Of a DNA stretch of 64,000 nt, positions 16,934-26,135 are shown piece by piece. How positions within the stretch are numbered: position 1 is the first letter of the stretch; every line of letters begins with the position of its first letter. The notes under the pieces were generated by a model, which saw only the letters and a list, made by a program, of their open reading frames with translations, searched no databases and had not been told where the DNA came from. The position numbers were made by a program, and so were the translations under genes. The stretch spans positions 1 through 64,000 of the forward strand of contig NZ_JAJEKE010000018.1 in the NCBI RefSeq assembly GCF_024363565.1, read 5' to 3'. This stretch comes from Lutispora saccharofermentans. Its GTDB lineage: Bacteria > Bacillota > Clostridia > Lutisporales > Lutisporaceae.

Positions 16934-17758
16934 ATGCCTGAGTTGCCTGAAATCTATAATCTAAGTATGCAAATGGATTTAACATTAAAGCACAAAAGGA
17001 TTTCTGAAGTTGATATTAAACAGGAAAAATGCCTGAACTTAGGCAAAGAAGAATTCATAAAAGCAATTATTAACAAAGAGATTCTAAGGTCATTCAATAA
17101 AGGAAAATGGGTATTTATTGAATTAAGCGATCAGTATTATCTGCTACTCAACCTGGGTATGGGCGGAGACATTTTATATCACGAATCCGGCCAGAAATAT
17201 GAAAAGGAATACCAGTGTAAATTCGTATTTAATGATACATCTGAGGTTATATGTAGATTCTGGTGGATAGGGCGTATTGAACTGCTTAAGGCACATGAGT
17301 TAGCAAAACATAACGCTACTAATGAAATTGCGTACAGCCCATTTGATGAGGAGTTTACCCTTGATTACTTTAAAGAGCAGTTCAAGAACAAAAGAATGCG
17401 ACTAAAAAATCTTATCCTGGATCAAAGAAAAATTGGAGGAATAGGGAATGCCTATATACATGATATTTTATTTGAAAGTGGGCTTCATCCTTTAACCCCG
17501 ATTGATAAGATGACACCGGAACAAATAGAACGGCTATATTATATTATAAAAAGCTATTTGATAGAGGTATATCAGAAAAAAGGATTATATTATGAGAGAG
17601 ATTTGTTTGGTACAAGAGGTGGATTTAAGGACACAGATTTCAGGATTGGATACCATGAGAATCGCCCTTGCCCAAAATGCACTGCTCTTATTCAGAAAAT
17701 TAAGACAGGCAGCACCTCCTCTTACATATGTCCTGTATGCCAGACCCATAACCAATAA
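16934..17758 (+). CDS. Formamidopyrimidine-DNA glycosylase (Fpg/MutM)-like protein
   Basis: The 274 residues start MPELPEIYN, giving the catalytic N-terminal Pro and Glu of the Fpg/Nei family. NKGKWVFIEL carries the conserved Lys and LNLGMGGDILYH the LGM(T/S)G loop. LDQRKIGGIGNAYIHDIL is the helix-two-turn-helix with Asn, and CPKC...CPVC is the C-terminal zinc finger. The zinc-finger Arg that normally contacts the lesion five residues before the third Cys is Thr here. The housekeeping enzyme excises oxidised purines. Inside a biosynthetic operon, a self-protection glycosylase for product-damaged DNA is a reasonable inference. Confidence 0.87.
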   Translation: MPELPEIYNLSMQMDLTLKHKRISEVDIKQEKCLNLGKEEFIKAIINKEILRSFNKGKWVFIELSDQYYLLLNLGMGGDILYHESGQKYEKEYQCKFVFNDTSEVICRFWWIGRIELLKAHELAKHNATNEIAYSPFDEEFTLDYFKEQFKNKRMRLKNLILDQRKIGGIGNAYIHDILFESGLHPLTPIDKMTPEQIERLYYIIKSYLIEVYQKKGLYYERDLFGTRGGFKDTDFRIGYHENRPCPKCTALIQKIKTGSTSSYICPVCQTHNQ

Positions 17759-17786
17759 TGGCTGCAGCATAAAGGGGTTTATTAGC

Positions 17787-18470
17787 ATGAACTTTAATGA
17801 ACGAATAAAGATAGTGTGCTGTGATTATTATATGACTTTGGTTGAACTCAGAAAACCTTTTGAGAGAATACAACGATGGATAACAGATTATTTATCAGTG
17901 AATTGTTCAGAGGTGGATATCAAAAGGTTCAATAGCCGATTTACCAGAAATAGGGCAGTCATAGCTGCCGACGATTCATTTATGTTAGGAATTGATATAC
18001 TGGCAGAATGCTTGGATAGAACATGTAAGAGCTTTGGTATTTCTGGCTTCTGTTGCGAGTTTCTACCCTACGTGGAAGATATATTCAGAAATACAAACGC
18101 CTATCCGGATGCACACCTGCTGATAAATCAATTGCAAAAAGATTATAAGGTTGGTTTATTGACTAATGCAGACAATTACCTATTGGAAGAGTCGGTGAAA
18201 GATCTAGAATTTGAATTTGATTTTATTATAACATCTGAAGACGCTAGATGTAACAAGCCCGGGAATCGAATCTTCGAATATGCGATGGAAAAGCTTTCAA
18301 TCAGAAACAATGAACTTATTATGATTGGTGACTCACAAAATGATGATATATTTGGTGCAGGTGAGATGGGGATTTCGTCAATATGGGTCAATCGCAATGA
18401 CGAAGCATTAAGGGATGGGGTCGTACCTCCTTTACGCATAGTGAAGAATTTAGTAAATATTTTGGATTAA
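17787..18470 (+). CDS. HAD-superfamily hydrolase
   Basis: The 227 residues start at ATG 17787 behind AAAGGGG. Motif I is CDYYMTLVE: the nucleophilic Asp is present but the +2 acid of phosphatases is Tyr, as in haloacid dehalogenases. Motif II is LLTNADN, the Lys motif is CNKPGNRIF, and motif III is MIGDSQNDDIFGAGEMG. A helical cap lies between about 15 and 110. Either phosphatase or C-X hydrolase chemistry is possible. It sits between the Fpg-like gene and the Rph-like dikinase, and could reverse phosphorylation by the latter. Confidence 0.82.
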   Translation: MNFNERIKIVCCDYYMTLVELRKPFERIQRWITDYLSVNCSEVDIKRFNSRFTRNRAVIAADDSFMLGIDILAECLDRTCKSFGISGFCCEFLPYVEDIFRNTNAYPDAHLLINQLQKDYKVGLLTNADNYLLEESVKDLEFEFDFIITSEDARCNKPGNRIFEYAMEKLSIRNNELIMIGDSQNDDIFGAGEMGISSIWVNRNDEALRDGVVPPLRIVKNLVNILD

Positions 18471-18486
18471 GCTTATGAGGTAAACA

Positions 18487-21033
18487 ATGAATATATACGT
18501 ATGCAGCTTAAATAATAAAGAAAGCATCAATAGGGAGCGCTTTGGGGGGAAGGCCTCCAATTTATCTAAAGCCATACAATCGGGCTATGCAGTACCGATG
18601 GGCTATGCAATATCTGTGGATTGTTTTATTAGATATTGCGCTTATAACAACATTGTTATAGAAAATTATATGGTGAATAAGGATACCATTGTGCAAGGCA
18701 GCATCCCTGATGATATTAAGCATGAATTAATGAGCATATGGACAACTATAAGTCAGACAGGTAAGGGAGTCATAGTGCGTTCGTCTTCAATAGGGGAAGA
18801 CGGGATAGACCATTCTTTTGCAGGTATATATGATAGCATTCTTAATGTAAAAACATATGCTGATCTAGAGAGCGCAATTAAACAATGTTGGGCATCATAC
18901 TTCGATAAATGTGCAATAGAATATAGAAGCAACCGTCATATAAAAGCTACGGGAATGGGACTTGTTATACAGAAAATGATCAATGGTGATAAATCTGGAG
19001 TAATATTTACAGAGAATCCACTTAATGGATTTGCAGACGAGTTGATTATTGAAGCATATCCAGGGCTTAATTTTGCAGTAGTGGATGGACAGGCTGAAGC
19101 GGATAGGTATGTAGTCCATAAGAAAGACCTACATAAAGAATGCGCTATAAGCAAAAAAAGAGTTATGTATAGTATGGGCGAACGATCATTAACAATTGAT
19201 ACATTAAACATCCCTGATGAATTATACCATGGATCCACTCTGAACGATGAAGAAATAGAGCAACTTGTGAAGGCTGCAAAAGGGATAGAAGATATATATA
19301 AATATCCTTGTGATATAGAATGGACAATTGCGGACAAAAAATTATACGTTTTACAGGTAAGGCCAATAACTACAAATGCAAATAGAGACAAGATCATTGT
19401 TTACTTTGATAATGATATAGCAGAAGACATAGAATGCAGTATGTTGGACAGATACTCAGAGCCGGCTTGTACATGTTACTTATCGATGTTAAATCGCTGG
19501 CAGGATGATGTTTATTTAGATTTTTATTCGACAAAAAGCGGGAAATATAACAAAGAAAAACCACTTAAGTTTTTCTTTAATAGAGTTTATTGGAATCTAA
19601 AATATCAAAAAGAATACTTTGATAATATTCCATTTGATAATAAGAGCGACAAATCTATACAAAAAAAAATCAAGCTAATCAAGCTGATGCTATTTGGCTA
19701 TAAAAGTTGGTATTCAAGGCTTCGACATTATGATTATACTATTACAAAATATGCTTCGCAGAATATGGATGTTATGGATTCGAAACAGCTGATTGATTAT
19801 TTCTATAATATAACAAATAATTTTTGCAATTATATAGGACGAGATCATTTTCAATTTTTAGGAATGGCTCATGTCTGCTATAACTTGCTTTTGAAGAAAA
19901 TAGCATTTGTACCGGGTGTGAAAGAATTGGTTGCAGACATATTGAACACAAATTTATGCAAGAATATGACGACATTATCAAACTACGAGATGGTTAAAAT
20001 TGCTGAGAAAGCATATCAAAGTGAGAGTTTAAGGAAACTCCTGTTAGAAAATAGCAGCAAGGATATTTATAGGATTCTTCAGCATGATCAAGGGTATTCT
20101 GACTTCAAGCAGCTATTGGATGATTTTTTGAGGAAGCATGGACATAGGGGCACTTCTTGTGATGACTTATTTACTCCCCATTGGTGTGAAGAACCGGCTT
20201 ATGTGATAGAACTTATGAGACAGCTGTTGATATCAGATGATCATAAATTATTTGATGTTTATAATAATACAAAAACGATAGGATACTTTAAAAAGCAGAT
20301 ATACAGCCACATAATGAATCATTATGGGACAGGCAGGGTATATAGTTACTATCAGAATTTCATAGTATCTAAGCTGATTGATGTGACGGTTCAATATATG
20401 ATACTTAGGGAGGATCAAAGATATTACTTCGATAAAAGCTGGGATCTGCTGAGAAAGCTTTTCCTGTTTATTGGGGATAGATTTACTAAGCAGAGCATCA
20501 TAAACGAGCCGCATGATATATTTCATCTGACCATAGATGAAATTCTTGAACTGCTAAGCGAAAGTAATAAATCAAAAAACCTAAAACAAACAATTGAACG
20601 TCGTCAGAACGTATATGAACGTAACAAACATATAACGCCTCCTTATTTGATTAAAGACAGCAGTATATACAGACTACAGAAAAAAGGCAGTCACAAAAGC
20701 TTCAAAGCCATCGGGATAAGTCCTGGCCATGCAATAGGAGCTGCTCGTATAGTATCTACGGTAAATGACTTAGGTAAGGTATTAAAAGGAGATATTATCG
20801 TAGTCTCAACATTTCATCCGAGTTGGACACCAGTATTGAATATTGTGAGCGGGATGATAATGAATTATGGCAATATATTATCTCATGGTGCTGTAGTTGC
20901 ACGTGAATACGGTATTCCGGTAGTTGTCTTCAATGATATGGCAACACAAACGTTTGAGAGTGGACAGATTCTGGAAATTGACGGAACGGTGGGAAGGATA
21001 CGTATATCAGATAGCTTAACCCATCTGCGATAG
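18487..21033 (+). CDS. PEP-synthase-like dikinase, rifampin phosphotransferase (Rph) architecture
   Basis: The 848 residues begin with the ATP-grasp domain of pyruvate phosphate dikinases (GGKASNLSKAI, VIVRSSSIGEDG, VIFTENPLNG, LYVLQVRPIT at about 290). A long helical middle part follows. The swivelling phospho-His domain is at the extreme C-terminus (ILSHGAVVAREYGIPVVV, about 797-814). There is no C-terminal PEP/pyruvate TIM barrel. This is the order and size of Rph, which phosphorylates rifamycins with ATP, rather than of PEP synthase (about 790 residues with a barrel). A role as product kinase, for self-resistance or biosynthesis, is inferred. Confidence 0.8.
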   Translation: MNIYVCSLNNKESINRERFGGKASNLSKAIQSGYAVPMGYAISVDCFIRYCAYNNIVIENYMVNKDTIVQGSIPDDIKHELMSIWTTISQTGKGVIVRSSSIGEDGIDHSFAGIYDSILNVKTYADLESAIKQCWASYFDKCAIEYRSNRHIKATGMGLVIQKMINGDKSGVIFTENPLNGFADELIIEAYPGLNFAVVDGQAEADRYVVHKKDLHKECAISKKRVMYSMGERSLTIDTLNIPDELYHGSTLNDEEIEQLVKAAKGIEDIYKYPCDIEWTIADKKLYVLQVRPITTNANRDKIIVYFDNDIAEDIECSMLDRYSEPACTCYLSMLNRWQDDVYLDFYSTKSGKYNKEKPLKFFFNRVYWNLKYQKEYFDNIPFDNKSDKSIQKKIKLIKLMLFGYKSWYSRLRHYDYTITKYASQNMDVMDSKQLIDYFYNITNNFCNYIGRDHFQFLGMAHVCYNLLLKKIAFVPGVKELVADILNTNLCKNMTTLSNYEMVKIAEKAYQSESLRKLLLENSSKDIYRILQHDQGYSDFKQLLDDFLRKHGHRGTSCDDLFTPHWCEEPAYVIELMRQLLISDDHKLFDVYNNTKTIGYFKKQIYSHIMNHYGTGRVYSYYQNFIVSKLIDVTVQYMILREDQRYYFDKSWDLLRKLFLFIGDRFTKQSIINEPHDIFHLTIDEILELLSESNKSKNLKQTIERRQNVYERNKHITPPYLIKDSSIYRLQKKGSHKSFKAIGISPGHAIGAARIVSTVNDLGKVLKGDIIVVSTFHPSWTPVLNIVSGMIMNYGNILSHGAVVAREYGIPVVVFNDMATQTFESGQILEIDGTVGRIRISDSLTHLR

Positions 21034-21051
21034 AATAGGAGGGTTTTTACT

Positions 21052-22356
21052 GTGTTAAAAATTGCACTAATTGTCCCGCGGGGTTCTAAGTATGGCAAGA
21101 ATATTTACCTAAAATCATTTCTAGAGAGAAATGATGTAGTATCGAATTTTTATGGGGCATGGGAAACACCGAATCTAGGACTGCTGACAATTGCAGGCCT
21201 AACCCCTAAGTCTTATGATGTTTCGTTTATCGATGAAGACCACGGACAGACCGTTAAATATGATCAAGGGTATGATTTGGTAGCTATTACTGCTATGACA
21301 CAACAGATTAATAGAGCATACGAGATAAGTGCAGAATTTAGAAAAATAGGAACATATGTAGCCATTGGTGGAATACATGCGACTATTATGCCAGATGAAG
21401 TTGAAAAGCATGCAGATACAGTGATGATTGGAGAGGGGGAAAGCATTTGGCCTCAGTTCCTGATGGATGTTGTCAATGGTAGTCCTAGAAAGAGGTATGG
21501 AAGCAAAGAATATGCCGATTTATCAAAGTCTCCAATACCTCGTTACGATTTACTAGATAAAACGCTATATAAATCATATAGTATTCAGACTACAAGAGGT
21601 TGCCCGCGCTCATGCAATTACTGCACTCTTCCAATAATATATGGGCGAACATATAGACATAAATCCGTAGAACAAGTAATAAATGAGGTAAAAGCAATAA
21701 AGAGCATTGACTCGAATCCTTTTATATTCTTCGCTGACGATAATATGTTCATAATGAGGGAATATTCTAAGGCTCTATTGAAGGAGCTATCAAAACTAAA
21801 CATTACTTGGGGCACTCAAACCGATATTTCAGTGGCCGAAGACGATGAGTTACTAAAATTATTGTATGCTTCAGGTTGTCATTGGCTATTCATTGGATTT
21901 GAAAACGTATCGGAGTCTGGATTGAATTTTCTTGATGATCAAAGGTGGAAAGCCTGCCAGCTAAGGAACTATGAAACTTCCATCGAAAAGATACATAAAA
22001 ATGGAATAAACATCTGGGGCTCATTCATGTTCGGAGGCGACAATGACGATGAAACAGTTTTTCAAGAAACCTTAAACTTTACATTAAAAAATGGTCTATA
22101 CTCAGGCAGTTTTACAATATTAACTCCACTACCAGGCACCCAACTATATAACCAAATGAAAAGTAACGGACGTATTATCGATAATGATTGGAGTAGGTAT
22201 ACATTCTGGGACGTAGTGTATAAGCCGACGAATATGTCTCCTGACAACCTAGCACAAGGTGTTGCGTGGGTCTATGACAGCTTTTATTCGAAAGAAAATG
22301 TTAGGGCAAGGACTAAACGATTAAAGGAACGATTAAGGAGCATCAGGACTGTATGA
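21052..22356 (+). CDS. B12-binding radical SAM enzyme, six-member family (copy B)
   Basis: The 434-residue paralogue starts at GTG 21052 (AGGAGGG at 21037). It has PNLGLLTIAGLTP, FIDEDHG, AIGGIHATIMPDE in the cobalamin-type domain, then TRGCPRSCNYC (CX3CX2C), FADDNMF, GFENVSESG and MFGGDNDDE. It differs from other copies in the residues after the cluster Cys (TLPIIYG rather than AASKVYG). It overlaps the TetR gene by 4 bp, so the two are translationally coupled. Substrate unknown; carbon methylation or C-C coupling is possible for the superfamily. Confidence 0.9.
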   Translation: MLKIALIVPRGSKYGKNIYLKSFLERNDVVSNFYGAWETPNLGLLTIAGLTPKSYDVSFIDEDHGQTVKYDQGYDLVAITAMTQQINRAYEISAEFRKIGTYVAIGGIHATIMPDEVEKHADTVMIGEGESIWPQFLMDVVNGSPRKRYGSKEYADLSKSPIPRYDLLDKTLYKSYSIQTTRGCPRSCNYCTLPIIYGRTYRHKSVEQVINEVKAIKSIDSNPFIFFADDNMFIMREYSKALLKELSKLNITWGTQTDISVAEDDELLKLLYASGCHWLFIGFENVSESGLNFLDDQRWKACQLRNYETSIEKIHKNGINIWGSFMFGGDNDDETVFQETLNFTLKNGLYSGSFTILTPLPGTQLYNQMKSNGRIIDNDWSRYTFWDVVYKPTNMSPDNLAQGVAWVYDSFYSKENVRARTKRLKERLRSIRTV

Positions 22357-22979
22357 GCTATCATAGGATGGGGTATTCGAGAAAAGAAACAGCAATATTG
22401 GAGGCTGCCTTAAGCATTGCATTTACATATAGTCTTGATGCATTAAATATCAGGACATTATCAGAGCGCATCATGCTTCCTGAAGAGAGCATACACCTAT
22501 TATATGAATCTGATAATCACCTCAGATTAAGCGCTATGAATTATGCCGCATTTACATGGTGCAACAGGACTAAACAGAAACTGCTTCACATTGAGAACCA
22601 AAACGATAGAATAAAAACGCTTATCAAAGAGTTTGCTGCTGGAACAGTAGGGTATTCCCAGTCCTTATCCTCATATATAGATGCATGGAAGATGTTGCGA
22701 GATATGAATAGAGAAAGCATAGAAGAAATAACATTCTTTAGGCAATCACTATTTAATATCTATGAAGCATATGTAGATTTGTTTATATCGACGATAAAGG
22801 GCGAGGGCTTATTAGCAGCGGATCATCAGGCTGAGATAAATGCATTAGCTTGGATTATGGTAGTGATTAGTGATGGATTGCATATACAATCGCTTTTACA
22901 GACTGACTCAATTGATATGGAATCTATTATTAATACGATCTATAAAATGGTAATTACAGTATTGAAGGAGGTGAATTAG
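22353..22979 (+). CDS. TetR-family-like regulator
   Basis: The 208 residues carry an N-terminal helix-turn-helix of TetR shape (ILEAALSIAFTYSLDALNIR, TLSERIMLPEESIHLLYES, about 14-54) and an all-helical ligand-binding remainder. It is embedded in the operon between two radical SAM genes, starting inside the stop of the first (ATGA). A ligand-sensing repressor of the cluster or exporter is plausible; no operator was recognised nearby. Confidence 0.72.
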   Translation: MSYHRMGYSRKETAILEAALSIAFTYSLDALNIRTLSERIMLPEESIHLLYESDNHLRLSAMNYAAFTWCNRTKQKLLHIENQNDRIKTLIKEFAAGTVGYSQSLSSYIDAWKMLRDMNRESIEEITFFRQSLFNIYEAYVDLFISTIKGEGLLAADHQAEINALAWIMVVISDGLHIQSLLQTDSIDMESIINTIYKMVITVLKEVN

Positions 22980-22984
22980 CACAA

Positions 22985-24346
22985 TTGAGAAAGATACTTC
23001 TATACTATCCCAGAATATGTGGAAAAAATGACACTCACGATTTATATAGAGGATTACCACTTTCTGTACTCTCATTAGCTGCACAATTCGATGAATCTGT
23101 TTACGACATAAAAGTTGTTGACGGCAGAATAGAGGATGACCCTTTTAAAAAACACAAGCATTGGCTTGATGAGAATACTGTATGCATTGGCATAAGCGCA
23201 ATAACAAGCAATCAAATCAGGGATGGGCTAAATTTTGCAGAGCAAGTAAGAACATTAAATAAGAATATCACTATTATATGGGGTGGCTGGCACCCAAGCC
23301 TTATGCCTGAGCAGACAATTGCTCACAAAAATGTGGATATTGTTGTGGTTGGTCAGGGAGAGGAGAGCTTCTTAGTACTGGTAGAATGTTTAGCTAATAA
23401 AACATCCTTGAATAATGTACCCAATTTGCTATATAAAGACAATAATAAAATCGTTAAAACGCAAATCAAACATTTATCTGCATTTAACCTGACTACACCT
23501 ATAGAGAAAAGTTATGCATATGTAAACGTCGAGGATTATATTCAACCTATGTGGGGCAGTAAAAGAGTTGTTGGTTATGAGTCAAGCAGAGGTTGCCCTT
23601 GGAGGTGCAGATTTTGCTCTGTAGGTTCTCTTTATAATGGAAAATGGAATTGCTTAAATGCTGAGAGGGTTGTAAATGGAATCGAATATCTATATGCCAA
23701 ACACCATATTGATGCAATTCATTTCTTTGATAACAACTTTTTTGTTAATCAGGAGCGTGTATTACAAATAAGCAGATTAATTAAAGAAAGAGATATGAAA
23801 ATGAGATGGGATGGAACCTCCACTGTTGACCAGTTCTTAGGCTTTACAGATTCCTATATAGCACAACTAAAGGAAAGCGGTTTTTATCGAGTTATTATCG
23901 GAGTTGAATCAGGTGATGAGGAGGTTTTGGCGCATATAAATAAAAGGCATAGAAACAAACAAGTTGTTGAGCTTGTAAAAAAATGTTCCAATGCGGGAAT
24001 TCAGGCCTCATTATCTTTCATGGTAGGCTTTCCATGGAATCCCGAAAAAGACTTCAATGAGACTATAAAACTGATTGAAGCACTAAAGAATATTGATGCA
24101 TCAATAGAAATCTTATTATTCATATTCTCACCCTATATCGGAACCCGCCTTTATAACATTGCTATCAGCCATGGCATGGTATTCCCTGAAAGTCTTGAGG
24201 GGTGGGCAAATTATACATATGATAAGGTCAATACTCCATGGATTAGCAATAGACTTAGAAGAAAAATAAACAGGTATATAAGCTTCTTTGGTACTAAGGA
24301 TATGTCAGAACAGGCATTATTGTTTTTTCAAGGAGGAAATGTTTGA
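22985..24346 (+). CDS. B12-binding radical SAM enzyme, BchE-like subtype
   Basis: The 453 residues start at TTG 22985 (GGAGGTG at 22967-22973). The N-terminal domain has YRGLPLSVLSLAAQ, KVVDGRIEDDP and IIWGGWHPSLMPEQ, typical of the anaerobic-cyclase/P-methylase group of cobalamin radical SAM enzymes. The barrel starts at SRGCPWRCRFCSVG (CX3CX2C, about 200), followed by FFDNNFF, IIGVESGDEEVL and FMVGFPWNPEKD. It is distinct from both the six-member family and the CX4CX2C pair. It is probably a methylase or cyclase on a pathway intermediate; reaction unknown. Confidence 0.88.
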   Translation: MRKILLYYPRICGKNDTHDLYRGLPLSVLSLAAQFDESVYDIKVVDGRIEDDPFKKHKHWLDENTVCIGISAITSNQIRDGLNFAEQVRTLNKNITIIWGGWHPSLMPEQTIAHKNVDIVVVGQGEESFLVLVECLANKTSLNNVPNLLYKDNNKIVKTQIKHLSAFNLTTPIEKSYAYVNVEDYIQPMWGSKRVVGYESSRGCPWRCRFCSVGSLYNGKWNCLNAERVVNGIEYLYAKHHIDAIHFFDNNFFVNQERVLQISRLIKERDMKMRWDGTSTVDQFLGFTDSYIAQLKESGFYRVIIGVESGDEEVLAHINKRHRNKQVVELVKKCSNAGIQASLSFMVGFPWNPEKDFNETIKLIEALKNIDASIEILLFIFSPYIGTRLYNIAISHGMVFPESLEGWANYTYDKVNTPWISNRLRRKINRYISFFGTKDMSEQALLFFQGGNV

Positions 24347-24349
24347 TAC

Positions 24350-25882
24350 ATGTGGGATGTTGATGAAATAAGAATACATATAGGAAGACACACATCTGAC
24401 TATAGTATTGCGATCGTTGATATTGATTACCTGATTAGGTTCTGCATGCGATTTAGCAAAAATGAGATTAATAGCATAATTAATAATATTACTGATTTCT
24501 TTAAAAGTACATTAGTACAGGATTCATACATCTGGAAGTCTTCTGGCGACGAATACCTTATTTTGTATAACAATAGAAGAACCTGTGAAGTAGAAAAAAT
24601 CCTGAAGGACATTAGAAAAGCCTTTAAAAAACAACGATTCGCACGAGATTGCAATAGAGAATATTCTAACATTACAATAACCTTTAGTGCTGGCATAGCA
24701 GAATATTCTTCAGAAAATGCAATTCCTGAGGAGGTTATAAAAAAAGCAACAGTTGCACTATTTCAGGCTAAAGCTTTAAGGCGAGACAGAATCATTAGAT
24801 CTATAGAGGCTAAGAAGGAAGGATGCAATAGAATCCTATATGATCCCAGCCTAGAAATTGAAACAATTATCGGAGAGCATGGAAAGATTGGAAGCGTCTC
24901 AAATCCTGTTTTATATAAAGGTGCACTATTATGGGAACCACAAGCAATTGACATTGACGGTGATGACAATTTGTACATAGTTGATCAAAACAATCATTCA
25001 ATATTAAGATGCGACGGGAAATATGTCAGACGTATAGTTGGATGTGGTGAATACGGATATGATGGAGATCAAGGACTGGGAGAGAACGCATCATTAAATA
25101 AACCAACAGGAATTGCAATTCTTGATAATTACCTGTACATAACAGATACAGGGAATGATGCCGTCCGTAGATTTCACCTTAAAACAAATTTGATTGATAC
25201 GGCTGTCGGCATGGGAATACCAGGATACAGCGGCGATGGAGATGTTGCATCAAAAGCATTACTTAATAAGCCCGGAGGTGCTGTTGCTGATCATAACGGA
25301 AATCTGTATATAAATGATATAGCGAATAACGTTATACGAAAGGTAGATACCAAAAACATAGTGACAACTTATGCAGGAACTGGCGAATACGGATATGAGG
25401 GAGATCATGGACCTTCTGTGAATGCAACATTTGCAGAGATATATGGAATAGGTATAGATAAATGTAATGGGAATATATATGTAGCAGACTACTTTAATCA
25501 TTGTATAAGATTTATAGAAGTTTCGACAGGAACTATCAGAACTATTGCAGGCAATGGCACATCTGGATATGAAGGTGATGGACTGGAACCCCTTAAAGCC
25601 AAGCTGAATCGTCCGGTTGCAGTATGTACGGATATAGAAGGCAATATATATGTTGCTGAATCGGGCAACAGTTGTATACGAGTAATTGCTAGGAATGAGA
25701 ATAAAATATACACCTTGGTAGGCGATGGAGTACCTGGAACAGGTACGAGCGGAAATGTAAACTGCTTTAGGTTGGCTAATCCAAATGGCCTGGCTGTAAA
25801 TAGTAAGAATCAACTTTATATTCTTGATGGATCTAATAACCGTATATGTATGATTGACTTAAATAATATTAGGAGGCAATGA
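24350..25882 (+). CDS. Degenerate GGDEF domain fused to an NHL beta-propeller (copy 1)
   Basis: The 510 residues combine an N-terminal GGDEF-like domain (about 1-160; signature changed to SSGDEY at about 65, preceded by IAIVDIDYLI) with about six NHL repeats (about 185-508). Repeats read like GYSGDGDVASKALLNKPGGA and NLYINDIANNVIRKV. No signal peptide or membrane helix is seen, so it is cytosolic. GGDEF domains make c-di-GMP, and the altered signature suggests lost or changed activity. NHL propellers bind partners or are enzymatic lyases. The fusion and its place in a biosynthetic operon are unusual; function unknown. Confidence 0.82.
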   Translation: MWDVDEIRIHIGRHTSDYSIAIVDIDYLIRFCMRFSKNEINSIINNITDFFKSTLVQDSYIWKSSGDEYLILYNNRRTCEVEKILKDIRKAFKKQRFARDCNREYSNITITFSAGIAEYSSENAIPEEVIKKATVALFQAKALRRDRIIRSIEAKKEGCNRILYDPSLEIETIIGEHGKIGSVSNPVLYKGALLWEPQAIDIDGDDNLYIVDQNNHSILRCDGKYVRRIVGCGEYGYDGDQGLGENASLNKPTGIAILDNYLYITDTGNDAVRRFHLKTNLIDTAVGMGIPGYSGDGDVASKALLNKPGGAVADHNGNLYINDIANNVIRKVDTKNIVTTYAGTGEYGYEGDHGPSVNATFAEIYGIGIDKCNGNIYVADYFNHCIRFIEVSTGTIRTIAGNGTSGYEGDGLEPLKAKLNRPVAVCTDIEGNIYVAESGNSCIRVIARNENKIYTLVGDGVPGTGTSGNVNCFRLANPNGLAVNSKNQLYILDGSNNRICMIDLNNIRRQ

Positions 25883-25883
25883 T

Positions 25884-26135
25884 ATGGGAAATTTACAAAG
25901 TATCGAAAACAAAGTTAAGGAGATCATTAAATCGCGACTTAAGAATCAGGAAAAAATCAATAACATTAACTCTGAGACACCACTTTTATCACTAGGCATT
26001 GACTCTATTCTTGCACTATCAATATTAGTAGAGATTGAAGAGGCGTTTGATATTGAGATTAATGATGAAGACTTGAATATGGATAGAATTAGAACTATTC
26101 ACAGTTTTGCAGAGCTTATTGGGAGCTATGTATGA
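25884..26135 (+). CDS. Acyl/peptidyl carrier protein 2
   Basis: The 83-residue carrier has attachment Ser in LGIDSILALS (about residue 39) and the INDEDLNMDR segment, close to FNDEDLDMNR in the carrier domain of the adenylation protein. It starts 1 bp after the GGDEF-NHL gene and overlaps the following radical SAM gene by 4 bp, mirroring the carrier 1/radical SAM pair at 8815. Confidence 0.92.
   Translation: MGNLQSIENKVKEIIKSRLKNQEKINNINSETPLLSLGIDSILALSILVEIEEAFDIEINDEDLNMDRIRTIHSFAELIGSYV

Noticed and set aside
24900..25860. Tandem DNA repeats or a CRISPR-like array
   Set aside because: The periodicity is at protein level (NHL blades) and the DNA copies are diverged; the same applies to 49300-50350.
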